Notes: generated by a model from the sequence alone, not told the origin. 64,000 bases of DNA from Enterocloster lavalensis (GCF_902364025.1 NZ_CABJCG010000002.1:534308-598307), one strand, 5' to 3'. Counted from the first letter of the stretch, positions 1 through 8,631 are shown. Program-made: numbers and translations.

Positions 1-285
1 CGCCAGCTGCTGGAGCGGGATCAGATTTTCTTAGACCGGATTCAGGTACAGATGGCAACGGCCCGTGAATTTTTAATCCTGATCCGGCTTAGGAATCAGA
101 AGGGGAAAGATGTGTTTTCGTATCTGGACCGCATTGAAAAATCCCTAAAGGAACAGGGATTTGATTCCAGGCGGGCGGATGAAGAAGACATCAAACGGAT
201 TCTGGCAGTGTATTACGAGCAGAACGTGACCAGTGAGAAGTTCGAGGATTTTGACGGGGTGCGGTGGATCATTCCGGATGATTAA
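1..285 (+). CDS. Conjugation-module protein, 5' end outside window
   Basis: The reading frame is open from base 1 and stops at 285, so only the last 94 residues are visible. The fragment is charged and helical, with no membrane segment. Its tail (a long helix, then a stretch around EDIKRILAVYYEQNV and a closing FEDFDGVRWI) resembles proteins encoded just upstream of VirB4 ATPases in Tn1549/CTn-like elements, or a VirB4-type N-terminal domain. That assignment is inference from context and motif feel, not a firm family call. A 110-base gap separates it from the Fic-like gene. An internal ATG at 52 could start a shorter product, but the open frame upstream reads equally well as coding, so truncation by the window edge is the better explanation. 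Confidence 0.6.
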   Translation, partial: RQLLERDQIFLDRIQVQMATAREFLILIRLRNQKGKDVFSYLDRIEKSLKEQGFDSRRADEEDIKRILAVYYEQNVTSEKFEDFDGVRWIIPDD

Positions 286-395
286 ATGCAGAAGGCAAGC
301 CCGCTGGATATTATAAATTAGGAGTTCCAGTCCGGCCAGCTTGTGGTATATTGTAAAAGGAGTGTAATCATCACAGATCGGAAGGAGTGGAGCGA

Positions 396-1160
396 TTGAA
401 TTATCCGGAACTATTGAGGAAAAAGGATTTATACCAGACTGGCAGGCTGTCCATTCCAAAGCTGACGCTGCAGTCCTACCAGCAGGCGTTCGAGATAGAA
501 TACACTCATAACTCTACCGCTATGGAAGGGAATACTCTGACCCTGATAGAAAACAAGGTTCTGCTAGAGGATGGGATTTCCATCGGCGGTAAGTGGCTGT
601 GGGAAATCTATGAGGCGGTCAATCATCAGAAGGCATTCCGCTATATGAAAGACTGTGCTGCAATGGGGAAGCCACTGGATGAATGTATGATAAAAGAAAT
701 ACACAGACAGCTGATGGAACATGTTACGGGCAGTGGAGTTTACCGAAACGCGGATGTGTATCCGAGAGGTGCTGGGCATATTCCGCCATCTCCGGTTGAG
801 ATGGGTCAGCAGCTACGGGATTTTTATGAAGGTTTGAGTCGGAAGGACAAAGAAGAAAATCCGATTGAGTTGGCGGCATGGACCCATGCGGAGTTTGTAA
901 AAATCCTTCCGTTTTTAGGCGGCAACGGAAGGGCAGCGCGGTTAATCATGAACTATCAGCTTTTGGCAAATGGATTTCCTGCTGTGTCTATCGCAAAAGA
1001 GAACCGGCTGGATTATTTTAATGCCCTGGAAGCCTATGCCACGGAGGGTAATCTGGTCCCATTTGCGGAGATGGTTGCAGACCTGGCCGACCAGCAGCTG
1101 GACTGCTATCTGGGCATGATGGAGCCTTCGCAGGACATACAGCAGAATCCAAAGATGTAA
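396..1160 (+). CDS. Fic-fold protein with degenerate active site
   Basis: About 254 residues. Fic enzymes transfer AMP or similar groups to target proteins using a loop HPFx(D/E)GNGRxxR. Here the loop reads LPFLGGNGRAAR: the catalytic His (residue 171, CTT at 906-908) is Leu and the acidic residue (175) is Gly, each one base from the usual codon. The anion-binding GNGR part is intact. The N-terminal inhibitory-helix motif of class II Fic proteins, S/TxxxE(G/N), is present as STAMEG near residue 40. So the fold and inhibitory helix look preserved while adenylylation chemistry should be lost. I prefer the TTG start at 396, eight bases after AAGGAG (382-387), over GTG at 387, which overlaps the ribosome-binding site. 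It lies between conjugation genes, where Fic proteins are common passengers. Confidence 0.85.
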   Translation: MNYPELLRKKDLYQTGRLSIPKLTLQSYQQAFEIEYTHNSTAMEGNTLTLIENKVLLEDGISIGGKWLWEIYEAVNHQKAFRYMKDCAAMGKPLDECMIKEIHRQLMEHVTGSGVYRNADVYPRGAGHIPPSPVEMGQQLRDFYEGLSRKDKEENPIELAAWTHAEFVKILPFLGGNGRAARLIMNYQLLANGFPAVSIAKENRLDYFNALEAYATEGNLVPFAEMVADLADQQLDCYLGMMEPSQDIQQNPKM

Positions 1161-1244
1161 AAACAGAAGAACAAATACGGCATGACGCCGGATGCAGAGA
1201 TGTGTCCGGTGCTTTTTTTGCGCCAAAATCAAGGAGGGAGAACG

Positions 1245-3074
1245 TTGAAACATGTAAAAACCGCCCCGGAGGCGGAAAAGGACGATGTGCGCATCCAGGA
1301 ATTTCTGGACATGATTGCGCCCTCCGTCATCAAGTTTGAAACCGACTACTTCATCTGCGGCAACACGTACCGCTGTGTTTGGGCACTGAGGGAGTACCCG
1401 ACTTCCACGGAGGAACAGGCAATCTTAAAACGGCTGGGAGAAAAGGATGGGGTCACCTTAAAGATTTATACCCGCCATGTCAGTGCGGCGGAGGAGCGGA
1501 AAATCATCAGCAATGCCACCAGTAAGAACCGGCTGAATCAGTCCAGTACCAATGATTTACAGCAGACGGTCCAGGCGGAGAGCAATCTCCAGGATGTGGC
1601 GATGATTGTGGCAAGGACCCACCGCAACCGGGAACCGCTCCTGCATACGGCTGTTTATATGGAACTGACCGCCAATGAATACGACCGCCTGAAGCTGCTA
1701 CAGACGGAGGTGCTGACTGAGCTGATCCGTTCAAAACTGAACGTGGACCGACTCCTTCTGCGTCAGCAGCAGGGCTTTCAGTGCGTGATGCCAAGCGGAA
1801 GAAATGTGTTCCGGGATCAGTTTGAGCGGGTTCTGCCGGCCAGCAGTGTGGCGAACCTCTATCCCTTTAATTACAGCGGAAAGACGGATCCCCATGGCTT
1901 TTATGTGGGACGGGATAAGTTCGGGAGTAACATCCTGGTGGATTTTAACCAGAGGGCAGACGATAAGACCAACGGTTCCATCCTCATCCTGGGCAACAGC
2001 GGCCAGGGAAAATCCTACCTGTTAAAGCTGATCCTGTGCAACCTGCGGGAGGCCGGGCTGAATGTCATCTGCCTGGATCCGGAAATGGAATATGAGGACC
2101 TGACCAACAATCTTGGGGGCTGTTTCATCGATCTGATGGGCGGCCGTTTTTTGATTAATCCTCTGGAACCAAAGGTATGGGATGAAGGGGAGGGCCCAGA
2201 GGACCCGGATGCACCGGAAACCTTTCGGATCCGAAGCCGGCTGAGCCAGCATATCAGCTTTTTAAAAGACTTTTTCCGCTCCTATAAGGACTTCACGGAC
2301 CGGGAGATTGACGTGATTGAGATTATGGTCCAGCGCCTCTACGCCAAGTGCGGGCTTACGGATGAGACGGATTTTCAGAGGTTGGGCTCCAAAGATTATC
2401 CCACCCTTTCCGAACTGTACGAATTCATTGAGGCGGAATACAAAGGGTTTGACAGCGGAGAGCGGCAGTTGTATACCGCAGAACTGTTGCAGAACATTCT
2501 TCTGGGGCTCCATTCCATGTGCAGGGGACCGGAGGCAAAGTTTTTCAACGGCCATACCAATATTACGGATTCTAGCTTCGTCACCTTCGGTGTAAAAGGG
2601 GTCCTGCAGGCCAGCCGGAACCTCCGTGATGCCTTGCTGTTTAACACACTTTCCTTCATGAGCAACCGGCTTCTGACCGTGGGTGATACGGTAGCGGGAC
2701 TGGATGAATTTTACCTGTTCCTCTCTAATCTGACGGCAGTGGAGTATGTCCGAAACTTCATGAAACGTGTGAGAAAGAAAAACTCTTCTGTGATTCTGGC
2801 CAGCCAGAACCTGGAGGATTTTAATATTGAGGGGATCCGGGAATATACCAAGCCGCTGTTCTCCATTCCAACCCACCAGTTCCTGTTCAATGCGGGGGCT
2901 GTGGATGAGAAGTTTTATACGGATACCCTGCAGCTGGAAGCCAGCGAATTCAGCCTGATCCGCTATCCCCAGCGCGGTGTGTGTCTTTATAAATGCGGAA
3001 ACGAGCGTTACAACCTGATGGTGACGGCGCCGGATTATAAGGCAAAGCTGTTTGGAAAGGCAGGCGGACGATGA
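1245..3074 (+). CDS. virB4: VirB4-like conjugal transfer ATPase
   Basis: About 609 residues. VirB4 proteins are the hexameric ATPases that energise type IV secretion during conjugation at the cytoplasmic face of the membrane. Walker A is visible as GNSGQGKS near residue 250 and a Walker B-like stretch GLDEFYLF near 483. A RecA-like C-terminal motif (VILASQNLEDF) follows. The protein resembles the clade found in CTn4-type elements of Clostridioides difficile (CD1110-like). The start is taken as TTG at 1245 because AAGGAGGG lies at 1231-1238; an ATG at 1182 would add 21 residues of sequence that looks non-coding and would ignore the ribosome-binding site. The stop lies 17 bases before the amidoligase start, indicating one transcription unit. 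The chain appears full length for this clade. Confidence 0.93.
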   Translation: MKHVKTAPEAEKDDVRIQEFLDMIAPSVIKFETDYFICGNTYRCVWALREYPTSTEEQAILKRLGEKDGVTLKIYTRHVSAAEERKIISNATSKNRLNQSSTNDLQQTVQAESNLQDVAMIVARTHRNREPLLHTAVYMELTANEYDRLKLLQTEVLTELIRSKLNVDRLLLRQQQGFQCVMPSGRNVFRDQFERVLPASSVANLYPFNYSGKTDPHGFYVGRDKFGSNILVDFNQRADDKTNGSILILGNSGQGKSYLLKLILCNLREAGLNVICLDPEMEYEDLTNNLGGCFIDLMGGRFLINPLEPKVWDEGEGPEDPDAPETFRIRSRLSQHISFLKDFFRSYKDFTDREIDVIEIMVQRLYAKCGLTDETDFQRLGSKDYPTLSELYEFIEAEYKGFDSGERQLYTAELLQNILLGLHSMCRGPEAKFFNGHTNITDSSFVTFGVKGVLQASRNLRDALLFNTLSFMSNRLLTVGDTVAGLDEFYLFLSNLTAVEYVRNFMKRVRKKNSSVILASQNLEDFNIEGIREYTKPLFSIPTHQFLFNAGAVDEKFYTDTLQLEASEFSLIRYPQRGVCLYKCGNERYNLMVTAPDYKAKLFGKAGGR

Positions 3075-3090
3075 ACCGGGAGGTGGTTCC

Positions 3091-4191
3091 ATGGACATGA
3101 AGCAGCAGCGGTTTGGGATTGAGATTGAGCTGACAGGAATCGCCAGGAAACGTGGAGCTGAGATCGCAGCGGCCTATTTTGGCACACAGTCCTACTATGA
3201 AGGGACTTATTATGACACCTATGTAGCGCTGGATCCCCAGGGCAGGGAATGGAAGTTCATGAGTGATGCCAGCATTGAACCGGAGAGAAAAGAGGGAAAG
3301 AGCCGCGTGTCAGCCAGTGACAGCTATAAAACCGAGATGGTGAGTCCGATCTGCCGGTATGAGGATATCGAAACCATACAGGAACTGGTGCGGAAACTGC
3401 GGGAGGCAGGAGCCCTAGCGAATTCCAGCTGTGGGATTCATGTGCATATCGATGCCTCTCCATTTGATGCAAGGACCCTCCGCAACATCACCAACATCAT
3501 GGCAGCAAAGGAGGATTTAATCTATAAGGCGTTACAGGTATCGGTAGCCAGACAGAACCGCTGGTGCAAACCGGTGGAGGAGCGGTTTCTGGAGGAACTC
3601 AACCAGAAGAAACCGGGGACCCTAGAGGAAGTGAGGCAGATCTGGTACAACGGAGCCAGCCGCCAGAGGGATCACTACGATGATAGCCGTTATCATTGTC
3701 TGAACCTGCACAGTGTGTTTCAGAAAGGGACCGTTGAGTTCCGGCTATTTAATGGGACCACTCACGCAGGCAAAATCAAGGCTTACATCCAGCTCTGCCT
3801 GGCTATCGGGGCCCAGGCTCTCAACCAGACTAGCGCCAGCCGGAGGAAAACGCAGACAACCAATGAGAAATATACGTTCCGTACCTGGCTGCTTCGGCTG
3901 GGATTAAACGGGGATGAGTTTAAAACGGCGCGGCTTCACCTGCTGAAACATCTGGATGGCTGCATTGCCTGGAAGGATCCGGCCCAGGCTGAAGCGCAGA
4001 AGGAGCGGCTTAGATTGAAACGGGAGAAGGAACTGCAGATGCGGGAGGAGCGAGAGACCTCCGGAACAGAAAATGAATCAGAAATCCGGGAACAGGAAGC
4101 CCATGAGCAGGTAAGACAGGAACAGGAAGAGAACATGCACATAGAGACCGAGGCACAGTCCCCGGCCTTTTCTATGATGACAGGAATGTAA
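3091..4191 (+). CDS. Amidoligase-family COOH-NH2 ligase
   Basis: 366 residues. The protein begins with FGIEIELTGI, the opening strand motif of the amidoligase_2 family (glutamine-synthetase-like fold), which is predicted to join a carboxyl to an amine with ATP. Other family signatures are CGIHVHIDAS near residue 113 (metal and ATP ligands) and TVEFRLFNGT near residue 214. The C-terminal 70 residues are a charged Glu/Arg/Lys helix, probably a coiled coil. The ATG at 3091 follows GGGAGGTGG at 3078-3086. The next gene, a gamma-glutamylcyclotransferase, starts 13 bases downstream; this pairing is a known genomic association and suggests building and trimming of a gamma-linked peptide or protein tag. 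The substrate is unknown. Its place inside a conjugation operon suggests a cell-envelope or transfer-protein modification, which is inference. Confidence 0.85.
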   Translation: MDMKQQRFGIEIELTGIARKRGAEIAAAYFGTQSYYEGTYYDTYVALDPQGREWKFMSDASIEPERKEGKSRVSASDSYKTEMVSPICRYEDIETIQELVRKLREAGALANSSCGIHVHIDASPFDARTLRNITNIMAAKEDLIYKALQVSVARQNRWCKPVEERFLEELNQKKPGTLEEVRQIWYNGASRQRDHYDDSRYHCLNLHSVFQKGTVEFRLFNGTTHAGKIKAYIQLCLAIGAQALNQTSASRRKTQTTNEKYTFRTWLLRLGLNGDEFKTARLHLLKHLDGCIAWKDPAQAEAQKERLRLKREKELQMREERETSGTENESEIREQEAHEQVRQEQEENMHIETEAQSPAFSMMTGM

Positions 4192-4204
4192 AGGAGAAGC
4201 AGAG

Positions 4205-4720
4205 ATGGCAAGAAGAACAGGAAAAAAAGCAACACAAGAGCGGCTGTACATTGCTTATGGCAGCAACTTAAATCTCCCCCAGATGGAACGGCGCTGCCCG
4301 ACTGCAAAGGTGGTGGGAACTAGTGAGATCAAAAATTACGAACTGTTATTCCACGGTGTGGCTACGGTGGAGCCGAAGGAAGGGGCAAGTGTTCCGGTTC
4401 TGTTATGGAAGATTGAGGCTCTCGATGAGGCGGCGTTGGACCGGTATGAGGGCTGGCCCCATCTGTACCGGAAGGAGATGATGGACGTGGAGTTGGAAGG
4501 AAAAAGTATCTCCGCCATGGTCTATGTGATGAATGATGTGCGCTTCCTCGGGATGCCTTCGGAATCTTATTACAAGGTGATTGAGGAGGGATACCAAACA
4601 GCCGGATTCGATATGGCTGTGCTGGAACATGCCCTAGAGCGGACAGAGGAGATGATGAAGCAAGAGGAGTCCCAGTATCAACAGCAGCGTTTTCATGATC
4701 TGGACGGTTTTCATTTATAA
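4205..4720 (+). CDS. Gamma-glutamylcyclotransferase-like protein
   Basis: 171 residues of the GGCT/AIG2-like fold, which releases 5-oxoproline from gamma-glutamyl amines. The substrate-binding loop YGSNL is at residues 18-22 and the likely catalytic Glu is in DRYEGWP near residue 82. The length is right for a single domain with a short helical C-terminal extension. The start has a good AAGGAG ribosome-binding site 7 bases upstream. It is almost certainly co-transcribed with the amidoligase, so it may reverse or edit the bond that enzyme makes. A hairpin that can serve as terminator follows at 4731-4756, ending this unit against the convergent XRE gene. Confidence 0.85.
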   Translation: MARRTGKKATQERLYIAYGSNLNLPQMERRCPTAKVVGTSEIKNYELLFHGVATVEPKEGASVPVLLWKIEALDEAALDRYEGWPHLYRKEMMDVELEGKSISAMVYVMNDVRFLGMPSESYYKVIEEGYQTAGFDMAVLEHALERTEEMMKQEESQYQQQRFHDLDGFHL

Positions 4721-4730
4721 GGCAAGCAAA

Positions 4731-4756
4731 AAAGCTGCTCATACCGCGGCAGCTTT
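4731..4756. terminator. Bidirectional hairpin terminator
   Basis: An 8-bp perfect inverted repeat (AAAGCTGC and GCAGCTTT, loop of 10) lies between convergent genes. The A-rich left flank and T-bearing right flank let it work on both strands, stopping the transfer operon and the XRE gene. Confidence 0.6.
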
Positions 4757-4761
4757 ATGCG

Positions 4762-5106
4762 TTAATCATCCTGTTTTTCAGCAATCGTAATCGTTTTAAG
4801 ATAGGCGCTCAGAAGTTCCTTGAGTTCCGGCAGATACTTTCCATCCAGGCCGGAAAGCATGTCTGTGATGGCGCTGACATCGGTGACCTGTTTAGTTCCG
4901 AACAGAATATAGTCGGAGGAGAGCCCCAGTACACGGGCGAGCCTTCCCAGCAATGCAACGGAAAAGCCCCGGTCACCGCGCTCGATATCGGAAAGAAAGG
5001 AATTGGATATTTCGGAAAGCTCAGCCAGCCGTTCCCGGCTGTAGCCAAGGGCTTCCCTCTGGCGGCGGATGCGCAGGCCGATTTCCTTTGCGTTGTGTTC
5101 AGTCAT
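4762..5106 (-). CDS. XRE-family transcriptional regulator
   Basis: About 114 residues. An N-terminal helix-turn-helix of the Cro/CI type spans roughly residues 8-64 (GLRIRRQREALGYSRERLAE, then ISNSFLSDIERG). The C-terminal half is a short helical region that probably dimerises. The ATG at 5106 is chosen because GGGGTGA precedes it by four bases; an upstream ATG at 5136 lacks a site. It is divergent from the NlpC/P60 transfer gene and so is well placed to repress the promoter at 5180-5207. Such regulators commonly keep conjugation genes silent. No ligand-binding domain is visible. Confidence 0.85.
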   Translation of the reverse strand: MTEHNAKEIGLRIRRQREALGYSRERLAELSEISNSFLSDIERGDRGFSVALLGRLARVLGLSSDYILFGTKQVTDVSAITDMLSGLDGKYLPELKELLSAYLKTITIAEKQDD

Positions 5107-5179
5107 ATGTTCACCCCGTTTCATACACGATATCAACAGTTTAACCTACTTTATTGCGCATATACAGCGTGCCAATCGG

Positions 5180-5207
5180 TTGAATAAATACCGATATAGT
5201 GTATAAT
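5180..5207 (+). promoter_or_regulatory. Sigma-A-type promoter for the transfer operon
   Basis: TTGAAT at 5180-5185 and TATAAT at 5202-5207 are separated by 16 bases. It faces the NlpC/P60 gene and sits in the divergent region shared with the XRE regulator, about 110 bases before the start codon. Confidence 0.55.
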
Positions 5208-5318
5208 AGGGAACAGATATAGCGACACATGGAAGGAGCACGCTGGCCTGACCCCTGCCATCTTAAAACGAAGGAGTAGCGCGAAGGAAAAATAGAGCAG
5301 AGAAAGGAGAAAAATGAT

Positions 5319-6323
5319 ATGGCAGCTCCAGCGGCGCTTCTTGCTGTCAAAGCGGCAGTAGCTGTGGCAGCGGATAAACGTGGAAGAAATGTGATCGCCT
5401 CGGTTGTGGCGGCGGTTCTGGTGCCGTTTGTTTTAGTGATCATTATGCTGTTAAGCATTATGGACGGGACCAGCTCCCACAACGTATCTGCGGTTGACCT
5501 GGTGTTCCGGGACGGAATTATTTCCAGCCAGGTGCCTGAAGAATACCGGAAGTACATTGTGGACATGCGGACCAGCTTCACCTCCCTGGAGAATTTGATC
5601 GCAGGGATCGACCATGTGGAAGATGGGGAACTGGATACGGAACGGATCAAATCTGTTTTTTATGCCATGTACTTTGGCAGCGCACAGCCATCACTTCTGG
5701 CACAGAAAGAATTTGTGGACTGCTTCGTGGAGTACGAGGAGCGGGAGGATGAGGACGGGGATTCCTACACGGCGGCTATCCCTATCACAGATCTTACCAC
5801 TGTGTATGCTAACATCAGGCAGCGCCTGGGCTTGGAAATCGGGGCAGAGCAGGAGGCAAATGCCCAGAGAATCTACACGGTTGCAGTCTATGGGCCGGCT
5901 GTTCCGGGAGGGATGATGGCCGGGGCCGCTATGGGAGATGGCAGCTACCAAGCCCTGCTTGCGGAGGCAAGCAAGTACATTGGTTTTCCTTACCGGTGGG
6001 GAGGTTCAAGCCCTCAGACTTCCTTTGACTGCAGCGGTTATATCTGTTGGATTTATACCCAGTCCGGGGCGTACCAGCTGCCGCGGACATCGGCCCAGGG
6101 AATCTTTGACCAGTGCGCTGTGATTCCAAGGGAGGAAGCGAAGCCGGGGGATCTGGTGTTTTTTACAAAGACCTATGCTTCCTCTACTCCGGTCAGCCAT
6201 GTCGGTCTGTATGTTGGCGGGAACCAAATGTTGCACTGCGGGGATCCCATCGGTTATGCCAACATTGATTCCACCTATTGGCGCAGCCATTTTTATGCAT
6301 TTGGTAGGCTTCCGGCCGCTTAG
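5319..6323 (+). CDS. NlpC/P60 conjugation hydrolase (CD1108-like)
   Basis: 334 residues. One membrane segment (about residues 28-48, VVAAVLVPFVLVIIMLLSI) anchors the protein with the rest outside. A middle domain (60-190) of unknown fold precedes an NlpC/P60 peptidase domain (about 205-330) that should cut cell-wall peptides. The catalytic Cys is in FDCSGYI near 241 and the His in SHVGLYVG near 297. It matches the VirB1-like wall hydrolases of CTn/Tn1549 elements, which open the peptidoglycan for the mating channel. The region before the gene carries a promoter at 5180. The ribosome-binding site AAGGAG precedes the ATG at 5319. Confidence 0.9.
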   Translation: MAAPAALLAVKAAVAVAADKRGRNVIASVVAAVLVPFVLVIIMLLSIMDGTSSHNVSAVDLVFRDGIISSQVPEEYRKYIVDMRTSFTSLENLIAGIDHVEDGELDTERIKSVFYAMYFGSAQPSLLAQKEFVDCFVEYEEREDEDGDSYTAAIPITDLTTVYANIRQRLGLEIGAEQEANAQRIYTVAVYGPAVPGGMMAGAAMGDGSYQALLAEASKYIGFPYRWGGSSPQTSFDCSGYICWIYTQSGAYQLPRTSAQGIFDQCAVIPREEAKPGDLVFFTKTYASSTPVSHVGLYVGGNQMLHCGDPIGYANIDSTYWRSHFYAFGRLPAA

Positions 6324-6418
6324 GTTTGATTGGATTACACGAAAATCTTTGGTGGTTTTGGGTATCGACTTGTGGCCGGCCATAGGATATGTTGGCTGGT
6401 GCAAGGAGGTGAGAGACA

Positions 6419-6697
6419 ATGAGAGAGCTTGCAGAGCAGGCAGAAGAACTGATGGTGAAGCGCGTTCAGGAACTCCGGGATGAATTTGGGATGAGCCGGT
6501 CCAAGACCTATGACCTGGAGATGAAAGAGTATGTGGCCAGGATGGATCGGATCCTGCACACCCTGTCAGATGAGGATCGGGAATGGCTGGACAATCAGTT
6601 GGTTGACAAGTTCTGTATATCCGAGACGGAATGCCGGGAGTTGTATATGAACGGCTTTCGGGATGCCATGCGTCTGATCATGGCGGTCGGCCTTTAG
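6419..6697 (+). CDS. Small helical element protein
   Basis: 92 residues, highly charged and helical, soluble. Its end, LYMNGFRDAMRLIMAVGL, resembles the end of the protein at 9131-9418 (LYVQGAKDCVELLKKLGVL), so the two are probably distant paralogues of the same element-specific family (tentatively DUF6809-like). The function is unknown. A GGAGGTGAGAG ribosome-binding site precedes the ATG. It follows the NlpC/P60 gene by 95 bases and is likely in the same operon. Confidence 0.7.
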   Translation: MRELAEQAEELMVKRVQELRDEFGMSRSKTYDLEMKEYVARMDRILHTLSDEDREWLDNQLVDKFCISETECRELYMNGFRDAMRLIMAVGL

Positions 6698-6785
6698 AAA
6701 ATGAAACAAGAACCGGAACAGGGACGCTATGGGTAACAGCATGGCGGCCTGTTCTGATTGAGGATATGGACAGAGGAGGGATTGG

Positions 6786-7724
6786 TTGATACAGGCAATA
6801 TTTGAGCGCAAGCCGGATTTCCGGTTCCGGGAGGCACAAATTACTAAGGTGATACGCCTGCCAACGGAAGAGTACGAGAGATTTTTAAATCGGCCATGCG
6901 ATGAGTATGAGTTTATTGAGAAGAACTCTGGGCTGATGTATATGGATGACAGGAGCGGTGTATTTTACTGCCTGCTGGTGACCGGAGAAGGGCATCGGGA
7001 CGGTGTGCTTGTGGAGGCGGAAGGCTATTCCTATGCGAGATATGCAGCCTATGTTCCGGAAGCTACGGCATTATGCTATGAGTCACTCTTGAAAGTGAAT
7101 GGGATACTGGCTAAAGCGGTGGATCAGATGATAGAGGAGGGCACCAGAAATACCACAACCGGCAACTGGATTGCGGACCACTCCATGATAGAAACGCTTC
7201 TGGCAGGAAGCCGGTCTGGGGAGCCGTACTTGTGGAATCTGTTGCAGGATATGTTGAGCGAGCGGCCGGAGGTAGCCCAGGTTGACCGCATGGATGAGGG
7301 GTTCGATATTTATTATTATCTGGACTTCTGTCCGAATTATATTCCGGAAGAAGACGAGGGGATGGGGGACGAGCCAGATGTGAACACAAGAAATCAAAGG
7401 CTTCGGGATATCCTGTGTACCCGTTGGGAGAATGTCCATCTGCTGCATGCAGAGATAGAAAACGAGCCACATACCATCGTTGAACTGGATACGGGAACGT
7501 TGACGGAAGCGAGAAAGAGAGCCTGGGCCGATGTCCTGAATGCAAAAGTGGAGCGGGTGTATCAGGGATTTTATGGATTGCAGATGGATCTGTCCGGGGT
7601 GAAGCCCAGCCGGCTGGATGCGTTTTCTGCTATGCTGGGAGGCTATTGCAGCGAACAGGAATATGAAACATGGGTGAATGAACCGGAGGAGGAGCCGGCA
7701 AGCCCGCAGTTAAAGAATACATGA
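6786..7724 (+). CDS. Conserved element protein of unknown function
   Basis: 312 residues, soluble, acidic overall. I do not recognise a catalytic domain. An N-terminal region (1-80) is rich in strands, and a middle region (about 95-145) contains NTTTGNWIADHSMI. The C-terminal region ends in a Glu/Pro-rich tail. The start is TTG at 6786, seven bases after GAGGAGGG. Proteins of this kind occur between the transfer and mobilisation genes of Firmicutes conjugative elements. Its stop overlaps the start region of the next gene, suggesting translational coupling. Confidence 0.65.
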   Translation: MIQAIFERKPDFRFREAQITKVIRLPTEEYERFLNRPCDEYEFIEKNSGLMYMDDRSGVFYCLLVTGEGHRDGVLVEAEGYSYARYAAYVPEATALCYESLLKVNGILAKAVDQMIEEGTRNTTTGNWIADHSMIETLLAGSRSGEPYLWNLLQDMLSERPEVAQVDRMDEGFDIYYYLDFCPNYIPEEDEGMGDEPDVNTRNQRLRDILCTRWENVHLLHAEIENEPHTIVELDTGTLTEARKRAWADVLNAKVERVYQGFYGLQMDLSGVKPSRLDAFSAMLGGYCSEQEYETWVNEPEEEPASPQLKNT

Positions 7725-7738
7725 AAGGGGAAGTCTGG

Positions 7739-8014
7739 ATGAAAAATACCACATTGACACTGACCTTCAACACGGAGCGCCTGGATGCCCTGACCTATCA
7801 CATGGGCAAAAAGGAAGCGGATCTGAAGGAGGAGCTGAGCGATTACCTGCAGAAGATGTATGAAAAATATGTGCCGCAGGCCACCCGGGAGTACCTGGAT
7901 GACAAGATTGCCAGGGAAGGAGCGGCAAAGCCGGCCAGGCCGAGGCGGCAGGCGGAAGAGAGCCATATGAGAAATCAGGCAGGCCTGGAGATGGGACAGG
8001 CGGGTAGTGTATGA
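7739..8014 (+). CDS. Small element protein (DUF6103-like)
   Basis: 91 residues. The sequence starts with the amphipathic strand TTLTLTFNTERLDAL and continues with a charged helix (KKEADLKEELSDYLQKMYEK), a layout like ribbon-helix-helix or plasmid accessory proteins. The C-terminus is basic and Pro/Arg-rich. The ATG at 7739 has AAAGGGGA seven bases upstream, better than the ATG at 7721. The stop overlaps the next start as ATGA, so the two are translationally coupled. A role in DNA binding at the origin of transfer is possible but unproven. Confidence 0.7.
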   Translation: MKNTTLTLTFNTERLDALTYHMGKKEADLKEELSDYLQKMYEKYVPQATREYLDDKIAREGAAKPARPRRQAEESHMRNQAGLEMGQAGSV

Positions 8015-8274
8015 GATATCAGGATAAGCATGGCAATGAGATTACCGAGGGAATGTATCTCCGGTTTGAAGATGGTAGTGTAGAGCAGGTCTATGCCTGC
8101 CAGACAGGAGATGAGAGCGATCTTGGGATTAATGCCAGCAATGAAGCCTATCTACAGGCTCACGGTTTGGGGGATTTTCCCCATGAATTATACCCGCTTT
8201 CCGAGTTTGACCTGTCGGAGGTGGAGATTTGCGAGCCGGAGATGGAACTGCGGCAGCCTGGCATGATGGGATAG
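8011..8274 (+). CDS. Small hypothetical element protein
   Basis: 87 residues, acidic. The start RYQDKHGNEITEGMYLRF suggests a small beta-barrel (a YopX-like or DUF5348-like feel), but I cannot assign a family. It overlaps the preceding gene by four bases (ATGA). Codon use matches its neighbours, supporting a real gene. Confidence 0.65.
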   Translation: MRYQDKHGNEITEGMYLRFEDGSVEQVYACQTGDESDLGINASNEAYLQAHGLGDFPHELYPLSEFDLSEVEICEPEMELRQPGMMG

Positions 8275-8447
8275 AGCATCTATTCCGGGAACGTGAGCCT
8301 GTATTTGGCCGCTTGTGCCACTTTGGCAGGAGAAGTGGGACTGGGATACCCCTGGCAGGAATGATGGCCTTGTTGGGCCTTTGTGGCCGGAGGTTATACG
8401 GACAGGCAGAAGCAGGACAGGTTGGGTCGAAAGTGGTGCAGGTTAAA

Positions 8448-8603
8448 GGGCGGGTGGCTTTTACAAGCCCCCTCGCCCGGAAAACACCGTCCGGCAAAGC
8501 CGGTCGGGAACGGAGCCTGCCACCCACGAAAATCCTTTTGGGAAAAACGGGTGGCTTGATGACCGGAAACACCAGTGTAAACGATGGTTTGCAGGTGGCT
8601 TGG
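8448..8603. other. Structured intergenic region, oriT candidate
   Basis: The 357-base gap between 8274 and 8632 holds no convincing gene. It has three stacked inverted repeats: 8448-8478 (GGGCG/CGCCC around GGCTT-ttac-AAGCC), 8491-8503 (CCGGC-aaa-GCCGG) and 8519-8555 (GCCACCC/GGGTGGC). The motif GTGGCTT recurs three times (8455-8460 region, 8551 region, 8596 region). It lies directly upstream of a ribbon-helix-helix protein and the relaxase, the usual place for an origin of transfer. The assignment is inference. Confidence 0.45.
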
Positions 8604-8631
8604 CGGAAAACAACGAGAACAGGAGGAATCC

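Noticed and set aside
1182..1244. ATG start for VirB4 at 1182
   Set aside because: TTG at 1245 sits behind AAGGAGGG and the extra residues do not look like VirB4.
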